DNA of 64,000 bases from Hansfordia pulvinata (taxonomy: Eukaryota; Ascomycota; Sordariomycetes; Xylariales), in the NCBI GenBank assembly GCA_006538405.1, contig BJKQ01000009.1, positions 878,001 to 942,000 of the forward strand, given 5' to 3'. The position numbers and the translations under genes are program-made. The notes under the pieces were generated by a model. That model saw only the letters and a list, made by a program, of their open reading frames with translations, ran no database searches and was not told where the DNA came from. The first letter of the stretch is position 1; every line of letters begins with the position of its first letter. Shown piece after piece: positions 11,114-23,561 of this stretch.

Positions 11114-11397
11114 CGGGTGGTAAGCAAATTCGGAAAAGATGGAGGAGAGGCGTGAGGAGAGGGGCGGCGGACCTGTACATCCCATACGAGGGTTCCTTTG
11201 CCGGTGCCTCGACACGTTTGTGATAGTCGTGTTTATGATGATGATGGTCCTAATGATGATGACGACGACCACGTTCTGCTTTGCTTCGAGAGTCTCGGTA
11301 TATTGCTGTCTCTACACCCCGGACGGATATGTACAGCCGAGTCGCGTACCACCAGACCAGAGCCCAGGCCGAGTCGGGCAGAGCGTCCCTCTCGCCC
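11114..11397. other. Convergent spacer, ALDH and DUF2456 genes
   Basis: A 284-bp 3'-to-3' spacer with ATG/ATGACG trinucleotide repetition at about 11236-11270. No gene. Confidence 0.5.
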
Positions 11398-12463
11398 TCA
11401 GCGCTCTCCGTAGTGCCGCTCGTGGTTCTTCAAGGCCCACCCGCATCTTGCCAGCCAAAAGATGACGAACAGAGGCGTCGTCAGCATTCCAAGCACGCCT
11501 CCCTGCACCAGCTTGAAAATCTGCGGCGCCCATGCGCTCTCGAAGCACCAGTCCTCGCTGCAGGACCCGGGCGGCGGGCCCGCCCTCCGCCCCCTCCGGC
11601 CCCTTCTCCCTCTCCCCCCGGCGGTACCCGACGGCCGTCAGGATGCCGACGCAGGGGGGCCACAGCAGGACGAACGCGAAGAAAGAGAAGACGACGGCGC
11701 GGACGCACTGCTCGCGGGCGAAGACGGCCCAGTGGCGCAGCGAACCGGGCTCGCCGTTGCGGCCCTCGCGGTCGAGGAAGAAGAACCACCGCAGGTACCA
11801 GCGCGACGGCTCCGGGATGAAGCCGATGGCCTGCACATGCCCCTTGCGCAGGTCCAGGTTGACCGCCACCAGCTCGACCCACCACGTGATGACGCACTGC
11901 AGTGGGATCGTCAGCCCGCCGTCGCCCGCCAGCGTGTTGGGGAAGCCGAACAGCCGCACCGGCACGGCCGTCTTGGCGATGTTGTAGTACATGCCTGTTT
12001 TTGAGGAGGGGGAGGGTCAACCACCAATATGTCAGCGTCTTTCCTCCGAGATTTCGCCGCGCGGAAAGAAAGCTCTTCTGTGAAGAGATGGGCAGAGCTT
12101 GGGTCTCGGGGTGGGCAACCGCTGCTTACCGTAGGCTATGGCAAAGTTGATGCCGCCTGACACGATGGCGGCGCCGATGCCGTCGAGCAGGAAGATGTAG
12201 AAGATCTGGTGCGCCGTGAAGGACGTGCTGGGAGCCCGGAACTTGCCCTGCTGCGGGACCTCCTCGATCGTGTCCGAGGAGCAAGATTCCGGGGCCGCGG
12301 GGGCCACCGCCATGCCGGCGTCCTGCTCTTGCGACGGTTCTGCTGCTGCTGCTGCTGCTGCTGCGGTGGCGTGTCGGGAGGAGGCGGAGTAGGAGGAGAG
12401 GTCGTCGGATGCCGGGATGGACTCCGGGGATGGGGAGCCTTCGGAAGGCATCGTTTTCGTCAT
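11398..12463 (-). CDS. DUF2456 family membrane protein (yeast YPL162C-like)
   Basis: Multi-spanning membrane protein of the fungal DUF2456 family, whose yeast member is a vacuolar membrane protein of unknown function. Exons in reading order are 12463..12130, 11994..11628 and 11557..11398, giving 286 codons. A polar, Ala-rich N-terminal tail of about 90 residues precedes IFYIFLLDGIGAAIVSGGIN. Family motifs follow: FPNTLAGDGGLTIPLQC, ITWWVELVAVNLDLRKG, GFIPEPSRWYLRWFFFLDRE, then GILTAVG and WAPQIFKLVQGG. The first intron is clear (GTAAGC to AACAG). The second, 70 nt (11558-11627, GTACCG to CTGCAG), restores frame but is extremely GC-rich and lacks a clear branch site; two missing bases or one extra base there would be an alternative explanation. 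The start could also be 12451. Confidence 0.82.
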
Positions 12464-14510
12464 CGGCCCATTGCCGTCGATCTGGAGTAGCAAGTCTGAA
12501 CGCAGGGCGAGCGATGGCGGGCTGGGGGCGGTTTATTAAGCATGCTGGCTTTGTCAGGTACTCTCGTAGGCAGAAAGGCCAGTCCGACCCAGCGTTGGTC
12601 GTAAGTATAAGGACTAATAATAATAATCAGGCGTTCGGAGGGACCGGGCCACACCACCGACCCACGCTCGACGCCGACGCTGGTCCTGGTGGTGGTGGTG
12701 GTGGTGACTTTCTCGAGGCGTGACCAGTACCGGGCCTGGGTCAGGGTCAGGGGCGCACGAGCCCCGTCCAGATAGATAGATCATGCTTGCAAATAAGCCC
12801 CACCCACCCAAGATTATGGCAATTCAAGACATCCATCTGAAGAACCGCCTAGCGCCCTTGGCTGCTTCCTCACCAGGCCATGATCCTCGGGAAGGAGAGC
12901 TGGTGTCTCCTTGACAGGTACGTACTCGTGTAGTTATGACGGGAGTGCTCGTGGCAGGTAGGTAGATCGACCTCCCTTGGCCATCATCCAACGGGACCTA
13001 GTTCTCACTTGGGCACCTTGCTTGATGTAGCTGGGCACTGGCAGTGAGGTCCCTGGACAAGAAAGGGATGGCGCTTCATCAGCCAGTGGCCGCCCATCGG
13101 CAAACTCGTACGATATGATGGATGCCAGCTACCTGCCATTCAGCACGCTGATGAGAACGGCGCCATCCGGCAGTCCGATCGATCACCACCGCCAATACGA
13201 GTGGATACCTGCTTGAGGCCGCCCTCCGCCAGCCCGGCCCACCAGTCTACGAGTAGTACTGCACTTTTGAGCCGTCGAATCGCATTGATGAGCGTGGATA
13301 GCCCAGAGGACCCTTGGGTATCAGTGGGGCCCCCCCTGGGGAGGCCCCGGCTCGTTGATCCGGCAGCGTCATCGTGGCCCATTTCCGCCCTTTGAAAACG
13401 GACAGGAGTGCTCACGTCCCTTGCTGGTTCCAGAATGAACCCTAGGAATGGTGTCAAGGGAGGATGTACGAGTATCTCGGGCGCCTGTCGCACTCCTTGG
13501 AACCCTCTTCAACCCGTGACGGCCCTCTTTCTACTCCCACTGGCCCACTCGCCCACTGTATCCATACATTTATCAGCGAGACGTCGTCCCGGAACACCGC
13601 CAAATGGGCCATGTACGAGTATGCCCGCACAGTCGGCCTCGGGCTGTATATGAATGCCGGCCTGCGGTAGGTAAGCCCTCCGCCCGTCCGGCGACCCACG
13701 CGGTCCAGGTCCAGAGCCCCCGAGCCCCCGAACGCTGGGCTGGGCTGCAGTAGGTATCCGGTTCCCGTTTGTAACGCGACGCCGTGACGGCCGCCTGGAG
13801 ACTCTACGACAACGTACTTTTAGGTAACGAGACACCGCGGCTTGGAGGCTGACCCCGGTCCTGTGATATGAAAACCTGCCCTTCCACCCGTGACCATCCA
13901 GCAGGCAGTCTTCAAAGAGGCATGCAGACCCCGTCCCGAGTCTTCCGGAGGGTCGAAATCCTTCAATGGTCAGGTCTCCAGCCGGCGTTCGACAAGAGGT
14001 ATTGAGATGTCGCCATGGGTTCCATATATCCGCCACGTGCTCCCACATGCAAGGTCTTTGTCTCGCAGGATAGCATGGGAAAGCCCCGGCGAGCAGGTGA
14101 GTTTCGACCTTGTGCATGTACAGCGAGCATCGGGGCCCTGGGATTTGGCGACGGGTGCCGCTGTTGGGCTATGTGTCCACAGGGCTTCATATCACAGTGA
14201 TCCAATAGTATGACCATGTGCCTGGGCACGTCATCAATCCGGTGAAAACGGGACAGCAGAGACGCTGGTCCATAGGATCTATTCTCGCATCGGACCCTCA
14301 CAGGCCAAGTACCATGAGCAAATAAACGCAGCCTTTTGCGGTGCACGCACTGCCGCTCGCTAGCCATCTTCTATCAATCGTGAAAGTCATAACCAAAACA
14401 AACCCCTTCTTCAACTCCCGTCTCGAAATTCTCGGGATCACCTGTAGGGGCGTGTGGGGCATAATAGCCGGGTATCTCCAGAAATCCAGCTGGTTTATAG
14501 CTGAAACCAA
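12464..14510. other. Intergenic, DUF2456 to dioxygenase
   Basis: No gene supported on either strand. It contains several copies of the dispersed motif TACGAGTA (about 13252, 13467, 13613) and short GGTAGGTAG runs (about 12955-12965). A GGT run at about 12680-12700 lies upstream of the DUF2456 gene. Confidence 0.5.
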
Positions 14511-15843
14511 TCAAGCCTTCGCGGCGGCAGCGGCAGCCTTCTCAGCGGCCAAGGCGGCCCTGCGCCCCCTTCCCTTGGGGTCAAAGTAGGGCCTCTCGCC
14601 GCAGCTGACGGCGCGGGAGCCGGCGCGCTCGCCCAGGTCGTCGTGCTGCTGGTAGTCCGGAGTGGCGGCGTGGAAGACGCTCCGGTTGTCCCAGATGGCC
14701 ATGTCGTTGTTGTACTGCCAGCGGTTGCGCACCTGCAGGTCGTGGTTCTCGGTGATGAGCTGGATGAACCAGTTGAGGAAGTTGTCCGACTCGTCCTCGC
14801 TCAGGCCGTTGATACCCTTGACGTGCTGCAGGCCGGCCGCAAAGACCTGCAGTTCGTTCAGAGTTAGTCAGAGTTTATCGCCCTCCGTTTTCCCATGTCG
14901 GAATCTGGGGATAACACTTACACTGTTCCAGCCGGTCACGGGGTTCGTGCGGATCACCGGGTGGATGGCCTCAAGGAGGTCGCCAATGTTTTCGGGGGCG
15001 CCGCGCGGTTCCGAGTACAGCTTCTGCCCGTTGTGCTCGGCGGTCTGCTTGAACGCGGGCTGCGCAAAGGTGGCGGTCATGGACTCGAAGAAGCGCTGCA
15101 GCGGTGGCGAGATGCGGTCGTACATTTCGTAACCCGACGCCCACAGGGTGTCTGATGGACGCGGGAAAGGAGAGGTGAGCGACGGAAAAACAGGGGAAAT
15201 CTTGTTTTTGATTGTGCTTACCTCCGCCTGTCTTGGGCAGCTGCGTCATGCGCAGGAGGGTGTAGTCGCTGGGGACGGGCTCGAAGGTAATGTCCGAGTG
15301 CCACTGAGCCTTCTGGCTCTGCTTCTTGTCGACCTTGAGAAACTGGTTCTCGCCGTGCTTCTTGAAGTTGGCCGAGGAGATGACGCTGATCTCGTTGTCG
15401 CTGCCACTGTTCTCGCGCGAGGCGTTGGTGATGGGGTGGATGTGCAGCTTGGACGTCGCAGGCTTGCCCGAGAGCTCGCCGAGGCGCTGCACCAGCTCCT
15501 TCTGCAGCGCCTCATCAATGTTGTCCTGCTTGCGGAAGAAGACGACGCCGCGCTGCGAGATGGTGATGGCCAGGTCGCGGATGAGGTCGTCCGAGTTGGG
15601 GGCCCTCAGCCACGCGGCCAGGTCGACGTCGACAAACTCGCGGCCGATGACCGGCGTGCTCTCGAAGGACTGGAACTGGTCGAGTGCCCCGCTCAGCTGG
15701 AGGGGCTCCTTGTGACTGGTGAGGACCTGCGGAAGGCCATCCTGCGTGCTGTGGCTGCCGTTGCTTCCATTGGCTGACGATGCGACCTTGCCCTTGACGT
15801 GCTGGGCGACATTGGCGAGAGAATCAGTCGCGGAGGGCGCCAT
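14511..15843 (-). CDS. TauD/JLP1-family 2-oxoglutarate Fe(II) dioxygenase
   Basis: Non-heme iron, 2-oxoglutarate-dependent dioxygenase of the taurine/sulfonate catabolism family. Exons in reading order are 15843..15222, 15151..14922 and 14846..14511, giving 395 residues with all phases matching. The iron ligands show as the HSD of AQWHSDITFEP and the distal His in SVFHAATPDY; the Arg of GSRAVSCGE is placed to bind 2-oxoglutarate. RGVVFFRKQ is the usual early strand of the fold. The N-terminal 40 residues are Ser/Asn-rich and the C terminus ends in an Ala/Lys tail. By family it would oxidise a sulfonate or similar carboxylate to release sulfite or an aldehyde. It stands alone, with no sulfur-assimilation neighbour visible. 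Confidence 0.9.
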
Positions 15844-18800
15844 CTTTTCGCTCGTTCTTTCTTTTTTTCCTTTTTTTCGCAGCTCCGGGCCGGCGTCGGT
15901 GGGTGTGTTGGTTTTGGTCGGGTTTCTCGGAACCTGCTTCGTGGCGGGGTGGAGGGGCGATGTGATGGCGGGGATGCTCGGAGCCGGGCGTTCTCAGGTC
16001 AGTGCAGGCCAGGCAGGTGGTGGTGAGGACGCAATCAACGAGAATACATCCAACAGAGGTGTGAAGCAAGTTTACGAGAATAGACAGGAACGCCCGTGGG
16101 AGCTATCACCCCGCGGAAGGCGCGCGTTGCGTTATAAAATACTGGACCAGAAGCTAAAAAGTGGACGGGACAGGAAACAAAGCGGCGCCAGGGTCTGTCC
16201 GGGCTGGCCATCATCCGTCATCGGACGGGGGGCGCTGGGCTCCACCACATTTCGCGGCCGGGATTGCGCCAGACCGATGGATTCTTCCCTAATGCTCGAG
16301 TGTTTAAGTCATCACTTTTCCCAGGGGGCAGGTCTGGCGGGTGGTGGTGGTGGCGGGCGGGCGGTCTGGCTCAGCGGTTGCGCCGAGTCGCCGTCGCCGG
16401 ATCGGCCGGACGCAGTCAGTCAGTGCCGTGCTCAAAGGTACTCGTGCGGCCGTTCAAGAGCCCAAAGAAAATACAGTCCACGTATCTTACCGATCTTTAC
16501 CTACCACCTGAACCTACTTGTGGACAAAGTACTACGAACCAGATTGCTCTCCCCCTTACCGCCCCCTCTTTCTGCTGTCCTCGATGTATTTGACCCAGTG
16601 ATACGTGAGCAACCGAATGCGACCCGGCAGACGAGCTGGCAGACACGGTGAGCAGATGGGGGTCACCGTTCAAGGGCGTGAAAGGAGCAGCCCAGGTGCG
16701 AGTACTTGATCGAGGAGGATCTACTGCTACCATTTTCATGGGTGGTGTTGCGGGCGCGGTTTATCCCCCGCCGGAACCATCACCGCCAGCTGCTGCCGGC
16801 TTCCGCTTACGGTAACGTCTAGAATGATCCGAGGAATGCAATGCCCGTCCCATGGCGGCGACTCCGACCATCTGTCTGACAGGGAGCGCTAATCACAATC
16901 CGACCTTTAAGGGGGCAAGCCGAAGTACCTACAGGTAGGTAGGTAAATGTAGCCAGGCCGGGCCTGCGCTCCATGCGACCGGCGGGGATTTCCCGGAGGC
17001 ATCCAACGTGGCCTGGCTGCCTTGGTAAAGCAAGTACCCGTTCCGTTCAGGTACCCTTCCATGATGTATCGAGCATTGCCAGATTCCTGCACCAATAGGG
17101 GGTTATTAGAATTATGAAGATGTTTGAGGTAGTGTAGTCTGATCAGATCTGTGTTGTAGATGGTCTAGCGCGAGTACTCGTACGAGTACCTTGATTCTTT
17201 CTTTCTATCTCTCACAACCTACAATCACGCCATCCCCAACTTGGCTGCGTCTCGGAATTTCCCATGTCCCTCCCCTCCCCCGTCTTCGGCTCGGTTGCGT
17301 CGCTCGCTCGCTCGCTCGCGGGGGGCCGCACTTTCCATTTTGCCCAGTCCCAAACCCCGTCGTCACAATCGACAACTGACAGCCACGTGGGTTTTCCGTC
17401 TGAGGTCGTCTCGCTGTGGCTCTGTCGACGTCTCGGGCTTGTTACGGGTTGATGCCGGTTGATGGCCCAGGGGCCAACCCTCAGTCGGTCCTTTGGAATC
17501 AAGAGGGCATGTACTCGTATGCACCGCAAGCAAAAGCTAACATGGCCGACTGTACGGAGTACTCGTCCGCTGGTACGAGTGAGTGCCCAGTCCCGAACCA
17601 AGCCCCTCCATCCCCGTCCCGAAACAACTCCTCAGCCCGGGGCGGTGCCCACGAGCGGCATGATTCCCCGCGGGGCCGGGGATTCATGCCGTCATCGTCG
17701 TTCCTTTGCCCCTTCACTTCACATGCCCGCCCCTGCCTGCCCGGCTGGGCCCCAAAAAAAAAAAAAGAAAAAAAAAAACCCCCGCGCCAGAAAAGAAACC
17801 CAGACACCGCACTGGCCACCGTCGTGCCCCTCGGACGCGGCCTTGGCGCGAGGGGTAAGCTGCATTATCAGATGTGGAGCTGGGCCTTGGAGCTGGACGA
17901 CCCGAGATGGACGGTCGGCGATAAGATCTCGCTGCGTCGCTCTCGCCAGCCCCACGATCTTCGGTTTTCCGAGATGCCCGCGCGCCCCTTTCTGATTATT
18001 AAGTGCTGCCGCCCCGGCATGCTCGCTCCAGTGCACTCGTGTGGGTGTCCAGCTGCAGCGTGACTGGCAGGTCGCAGCCATCTCCAAATGCCGAGCTTCG
18101 ACTCGTAGCCTCCGATCTCGGGCACTGCTGCTGCTGTTGTCGTCTAACAGCAATGCCCATTCCATAATCCCCTCCTCTCGCGACGATCTCCCACGCAGCG
18201 CTTCGCGGGTAGCTGGACACCCTTCCATCTAGTAGCTCCAACCATCTCGGAACTTGTCCCATATGCATGACGCGGACAGAATAGAGTTCCGTCTGTGGGC
18301 CAGTTCGGGCACGGCCCGGCATGTCCCACCTACTAAGCATGCAGAAACGCACCACGCCGAGGTACAAGTCGCCAACGGTACTTGATGCAGGCCACGCAGC
18401 CACAGAGACAACCTTGGAAGCACTCGTTGATGCCATCACTCCAATGATTAGGGGTCAGTCCCGTCTGTTGGAGTCCGAAGTCCCGCTGGCGCGCTTCGAC
18501 AGAGACAGTTACACACTGCGCGGCACAGTGCCGAACCTGGCAGTCGGGCGTATGCAGGCTGCTCCAATACTTCATGTCCATCTTCATGAACATTGCGCGG
18601 TCTGTGTTTTTTCGAAGAAGCGCTCGTTTGACAGCAGCAAAGGATAAAGACCAGGATAGATCATCTGAAGAAAAAGACACTCTCGAGATGTAAGGCTTTA
18701 ACCTGACTTTCTCCTCGTCCGAAAGATTTGGTTGTCATCGGAAAAGAGAATAGAGACTGCGCTGCCGATGCTCCAGGTACTTTCACACCTGTTTTCAACA

Positions 18801-20232
18801 TGGAGGCCGTGAAGATTTGGATGCCGCATGTGAGCTGCTGTTCTCGATCTGCAGCTGTTGCGCGCTGGTTCCGGCTTGATACCGGGAAAGTTGAGTGTGC
18901 CGGTCTACGTCAGAGTGCCGCGATGCCAGACAGTCCAAGCCCCGGGCCAGGAAGAGGTGGTCAAGATTATGCCGCCTCACAATCACAAAGCCCCCCCACG
19001 CACGATTCAGTCAAAATTACGAGCCGTTCATCAGACACAAATCAAAACAGTAAGAGGAAGGGAGGGCTGAGGCAGCGGACCAGGCGGCGCGTACGAGTAT
19101 GCCCATAGTTCCACACGAGAAGAGAGCCTGGAATGTCGCAGACAAGATACCATCGTCGCGCACTCGGTCGTCCCCCGGCCCCGCATTGAAGCCTCGATAA
19201 GTCCCTAGAAGCTGGTGAGGTAGGGACGCGACACTGCACGTGGTCGCGATGCTGGCACGCAACGTTTGGACGGCAATGGCGGCGCACCAGCAAAGCGCAC
19301 TGCACACAAAGACGGCCCAGGCCCGATGCACGGCAACTCGCGTGCACAGGTGACATCTCGGCCGCGATGTCGGCGGGCTCGAGACTAGGTCAGCGCGTTA
19401 CCTTGCGTCGTTGGGCCTAGGCCTATACGAACGCGTAGTACGCCCATGGCGGTCTCATGAGAACAACCTGACCGAAACATTGAACGCTCGAGCAAAGACA
19501 GTAATATCAACCCCCCATCGTTGACAAGGGATAAGAAACCTCTGGAAGTACAAGGAACACTCAACTCGAATCCCAGGCATCGCGTCAGAGACGCTGCGGC
19601 ACGTGTGTGTGCGTGTGTGTGCCAAATTTGGGACTGCTGGAAGGAGGCAGAAAGAAAAAGACTCATCTACACTCAGAGCGACAGCGGGGCGCCATCTCCG
19701 GTGTTTGGCTGCGAGGCTACAGACTCTTCCAACGACCTCATCATGAACTACTTTAACCATCGTTCACGTTCTTGAAGACTAAGCCGCGGCGCACCCTTGA
19801 GCCCAGACTGTACCGAGTTTGTGTTCTTCAAGCACAAATACAATCATTCTAGGGGTGAGCCTTTGCAATCTCGATGAAGCCTCAATATGCGAGAACGGAC
19901 GCCGCAGCTATGTGTGAGTGGCTGCTGTCGTTCATAGTCTTCACATCGTTCCAGATTTGGAGGTTGTGGTAGGCCGTGAGACAGAGTTCGAGCTTCTAGG
20001 ATTAGCCTACTGCAAGTGCATAGGGGATTCCGAGTTGACCTTATGTTTGAGATTCATTGTTTGAGCGGTGCCAAATACTATCCGCCTCGAACGCGTCCAC
20101 CGACCAGCTTTCTGCTTCTAACCACAGCAAACCAAAACTCCGCATATCATGTCTCGTAACGTCGTGAGAATAAGAAGCTGTATCTCTAGGCGCCCCCGTT
20201 TTCAAACCGGATTATGTATTATGTATTGGGCC
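15844..20232. other. 4.4-kb gene-poor stretch
   Basis: I find no conserved coding sequence, tRNA or recognisable transposon. The longest frames look random. It holds several copies of the dispersed motif, notably the doubled form at about 17167-17190 (GCGAGTACTCGTACGAGTACC), and others near 16440, 17510 and 19092. A poly-A-rich run covers 17755-17778. Confidence 0.5.
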
Positions 20233-21147
20233 TCAAAAGTCGTAGCGCAGCCCGAAGCTGAGGTTGCGGAACCAGGGCATGTGACGGTAGGCCAGGAGAG
20301 CGGCGCGGGAGGACCGGGGTAGATCGTGATAGCCGTCCATGTCGGTAGGGCGCAGCCAGTCGCGCAGAACGAGACGCGGATGCTGACGCGCGATGAGGGC
20401 TGGGTCGCTGATGCCCCAGACCAGCGTGCCGCCAACGGCTTTGATGGGGCGGATGAGATTCTGCAGGGCAAGAGTGACAGGTCCAACAGTGTCGAAGACG
20501 AGCTGGGAGCCGGCAGGAAAGTGGTCGACCAGTTGGCGTACAAGCCGCTTGCCCGCGGCTTTGTCAAGATAGGGGGTGAGCCCCTCGAACACAACGATGG
20601 TGGGCCTGTCGGCGGGGATCTGGGCAAGCCAGTCATCCTGCGTGACGTCCGCGGCCACTAGGACATAGTCCTTGCCGCCCTGGCCCGTCCCTCCCGCGGT
20701 CTGACGCCCTTCGGAGTCCCCAAACTCGTCTCCAGGCACCGGGTTGACTTGACGGCGCAGGTTGATGACATCGAGAAAGTCGACTTCGATCCAGCGGACA
20801 GAGGAGCCCCAGCTAACACGCATGCAGCGGTTGTCGAGTCCGCAGGCCAAGTGAAGGACGGTGACGCCCTGTGGGTTCTGGCTGATAAAGTCCTGGGTCC
20901 AGATGTCGAGACAGCGGGTGCGAAGCAAGAGAACATTGCGCTGTGGCTCGCTGCTGAGCTGAAGAGCGGCGGGCTCGTGGTCGATGCGGTCGAGGACCTG
21001 CTGAGCCCAGGGGTCGCAGACAACGGGGCAGTCTTGCTCCGAGTCCGAGGCGCGTAGGGCGAGGGTGACGAGTAGGGTGCGCTGAGTGCCGTCAAGGGCG
21101 TAGGTGACCCTGTTGGTGGTCACAAGTGTCTTGTCTGGAGGGTCCAT
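20233..21147 (-). CDS. Leucine carboxyl methyltransferase-type SAM methyltransferase
   Basis: A single-exon gene of 304 residues in the PF04072-type methyltransferase family, which includes PP2A leucine carboxyl methyltransferase and the polyketide O-methyltransferase TcmP. An early LVTLALRA precedes CDPWAQQVLDRID, typical of the family N terminus. VTVLHLACGLDNRCMRV is the SAM-binding loop, WIEVDFLDVINLRR carries the acidic ribose ligand, and TIVVFEGLTPYLD is the next family block. The gene is more like the stand-alone TcmP-like fungal enzymes than the true Ppm1, which has a longer C-terminal part. No polyketide synthase or other cluster gene is nearby, so the substrate is unknown. Confidence 0.82.
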   Translation of the reverse strand: MDPPDKTLVTTNRVTYALDGTQRTLLVTLALRASDSEQDCPVVCDPWAQQVLDRIDHEPAALQLSSEPQRNVLLLRTRCLDIWTQDFISQNPQGVTVLHLACGLDNRCMRVSWGSSVRWIEVDFLDVINLRRQVNPVPGDEFGDSEGRQTAGGTGQGGKDYVLVAADVTQDDWLAQIPADRPTIVVFEGLTPYLDKAAGKRLVRQLVDHFPAGSQLVFDTVGPVTLALQNLIRPIKAVGGTLVWGISDPALIARQHPRLVLRDWLRPTDMDGYHDLPRSSRAALLAYRHMPWFRNLSFGLRYDF

Positions 21148-23561
21148 GGCGGGCTGTTGTCGGGGGCCGTCACATTACGGCTGGGACAGACAGCGAGGCC
21201 GGGACGGGGAGAAGAGGGGAAAACAAGATGGTCGGGATGGGATGAACTATATGTAAGGCAGGTCGGGGAAGGAGGAGGAGCGGGAGGGAATGATAGGCAT
21301 CGTGGGCCCGAGAAGGAGGGCTTCTCGTTTTGTACCGAGGCGAATGGGGTGAGGCACGATGGTGTGGTGTGGTGTGGTGTGGTGAAGCGACGGCACGAGA
21401 CGAGCTAGTGGAGCTCGAGGAAGCCGGGTGCTCCAACTGGGGTCATGGCTGGCTTAGACAAAGGGTAAATGCACCGCCGGTAGCGCGCCGGGAGGATTTG
21501 GCCAAGGTCGCCGCGATCTGCCGGGCGTGGTTTGATAGACTTGTGTGGTGGGTGTGGAGATGCGGGCCAGCCCAGCCAGCCCAGCCATCCGTCGAGCCAG
21601 CACACTCACAACGCACCGCAGCGGGCACACACGTACGAGCACAGGCACGCGATGGGAGCACCTCACAGCGACAGCCGGGTCGCACCGGAATCTCGCTGGC
21701 AGCCGGGTGTCCCTGCTCGGCTGCAACACAAGGTCGGCTTCATCCCACGATAGTGCTGCGGTGCCGGAGTCGGGGGCGCCCAAGACACGCAGCACCACGC
21801 CTCGCCACGCCTCACCGCATCGCCACGGCTCGCATCATGCAGTTGCACGCACACGCGACAGGCCGGAAGCATGGAGACGCTGCGTGCGGGGACATATGGT
21901 AGATTAAACCAAGGCCGTGATGACCCGAGGCCGGACGGACGAGTTGAACATTGATAAAAACCAAGCAGAAGAGGGAAAAAGGCGGCAGCTGAAAAAAAGC
22001 ACGCGCTGCCATTGGCCCGACCTCCGACGGTTAGGCGACACCGGCGCCTCGAGCTGATGCAGCTGATCGCCCCCAAGACCGCCGGCGCCCAGTGGGGCTG
22101 CTCCCTGATCTCCAGGGCTAATGGTGCAAGTTAGGGCTCACGGGGCTCCAGCTCCAGCTGGCTGTCAATCGGCGCTGCCCAAGAGCTGGAGGTCTCGGGC
22201 ACATTGGATGCAGGCAGGCCCCGTTCGGGCCCTCACGCCGTGTACCTACCCGGGACATACGAGTACACCCACCTCTCTACCTACGAGTAGCCCTCCAGCA
22301 TGTACCCATTGCCGTACCTGGTACTCGAGACCGCCCCGGGTTTCCATGCCTGCCCTCTTTTCGGAGATTTGTCCACCCCCATCATCTCCAGGGCCAACCT
22401 CTGTTTGATTGCGATTCGGCCCGGCAGCATCGTCTGCGCGCCCGCCGTCTCTCTCGTCCCGACTATGCGCCTGCTGGCCTGCCATCTCCGGACGTCAACG
22501 AGTGCCGGGGTACCAGGAATAGTAGCCACCAACCTACCGCACGAGGGCCAGCTACCTTGGGTACGAGTATGCAATGCACATGCGCATGGGCACGCCAGGT
22601 CGAAAACAGGGCTGTCGCCTCACGCCCACCGCCATCCTCAGCTCCGTCAACAACTGCCGAGGCTGACCTTGTCTCCCATCAGGCGTGCATTGCGGAGTCT
22701 ATCGCTGGCTGCGGGTCTGTGCGCCGGAATCACGGAGAATGCCTCATCCAGAAAGTCGCACCACAGCCGTCCAGGATTCGAGCAACCGAGACCACCCGGG
22801 CCCTATTGGCACCAATAGGTTTCCGTCCTGACGAGATGACCTGGCTCGTTTGATTTTCGAGGCGACATCCCCGTGCCGGGCAACGCGTCATCTTCGGGAT
22901 CAGCCGTCAAGCCGGTGGCTTCCAAACACGGCCCATTCCTCGACCTGCCAAGCCGCCACCTCCCTTGACGAGATGATCGCAGCAGTTCGTCACGTGCACG
23001 TCTCGGCCCAGGCTCGCAGTGAGTCCACGCGTACGGGTAGGTCAGCAAGTTGTCGTGGCGTTCGGCCAATTCTTTGGTGCCGAAGTACTGAGAAGAGGAT
23101 GACTACAAAAGGCCACCACGAGTTGTGGAGGCTAAGCCACGCGGCGAACAATCCCAAAACCCGGGTTTTGGTGGAAGACCCCTTGCGGCGATATGACACT
23201 ACGAAGGAACGTTTGCAAAAGCCGTGGACTCGCAGTCCGTGGGGCTGCCCGGGCGTCCATCAATCGATGAATCTCATCTCATCTCATCTCATTAGTGGGG
23301 AGGTAAGAACCTAAGCCAACTCCACTGATTGACAGCCTCACACGTACCCGTACTCGGTACTCGTACGCGTGCGTACCTTCGAGTGCGCCGGAAAGTGTGG
23401 CCGAGTGGCTTGCCAGAGCCGCCAGCCCCAAATCGCCCCAGGTGAAGCTTCGTTCTCGACCTCCACTCCACTTTCCCAGCTCCGGCCTCCGGCCAAGCCG
23501 CACAGCCCGGCCTCATGAAGACGCCTCGCCGACCACGGCGCGCTCCATCCGGCCGGCCGCC
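21148..23561. other. Divergent promoter region, methyltransferase and nuclease genes
   Basis: 2.4 kb between divergently transcribed genes, with no supported gene. It holds the (GGTGT)n array at 21361-21384, copies of TACGAGTA near 22258, 22284 and 22562, a cluster GTACTCGGTACTCGTACGCG at about 23349, and an ATCTC array at about 23272-23292. The stretch 23390-23410 resembles a tRNA A box but has no B box. Confidence 0.5.
21361..21384 (-). repeat. (ACACC)n pentamer array upstream of the methyltransferase
   Basis: GGTGT repeated four times plus GGTG on the plus strand, about 215 bp upstream of the methyltransferase start on the minus strand. In gene orientation it reads ACACC, the same unit and orientation as the array before the ALDH gene at 9064-9088. 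Confidence 0.8.

Noticed and set aside
10082..11272. 396-codon frame antisense to ALDH
   Set aside because: Valine/glycine-rich shadow of a GC-rich gene, with no motif.
16365..16430. Possible tRNA (TGGCTCAGCGGTTGCG)
   Set aside because: No B box and no foldable acceptor stem could be found.
15844..20232. Hidden multi-exon gene in the gene-poor stretch
   Set aside because: I tried joining the longer frames on both strands but found no conserved motif or consistent splice phases.
20233..21147. Secondary-metabolite cluster anchored on the methyltransferase with the ALDH, MFS and dioxygenase genes
   Set aside because: No core synthase is present, the genes are many kilobases apart and belong to general families.
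23390..23470. Possible tRNA (TGGCCGAGTGGC resembles a tRNA-Ser/Leu A box)
   Set aside because: No matching B box (GGTTCGANTCC) or acceptor stem downstream; it lies in the nuclease promoter.
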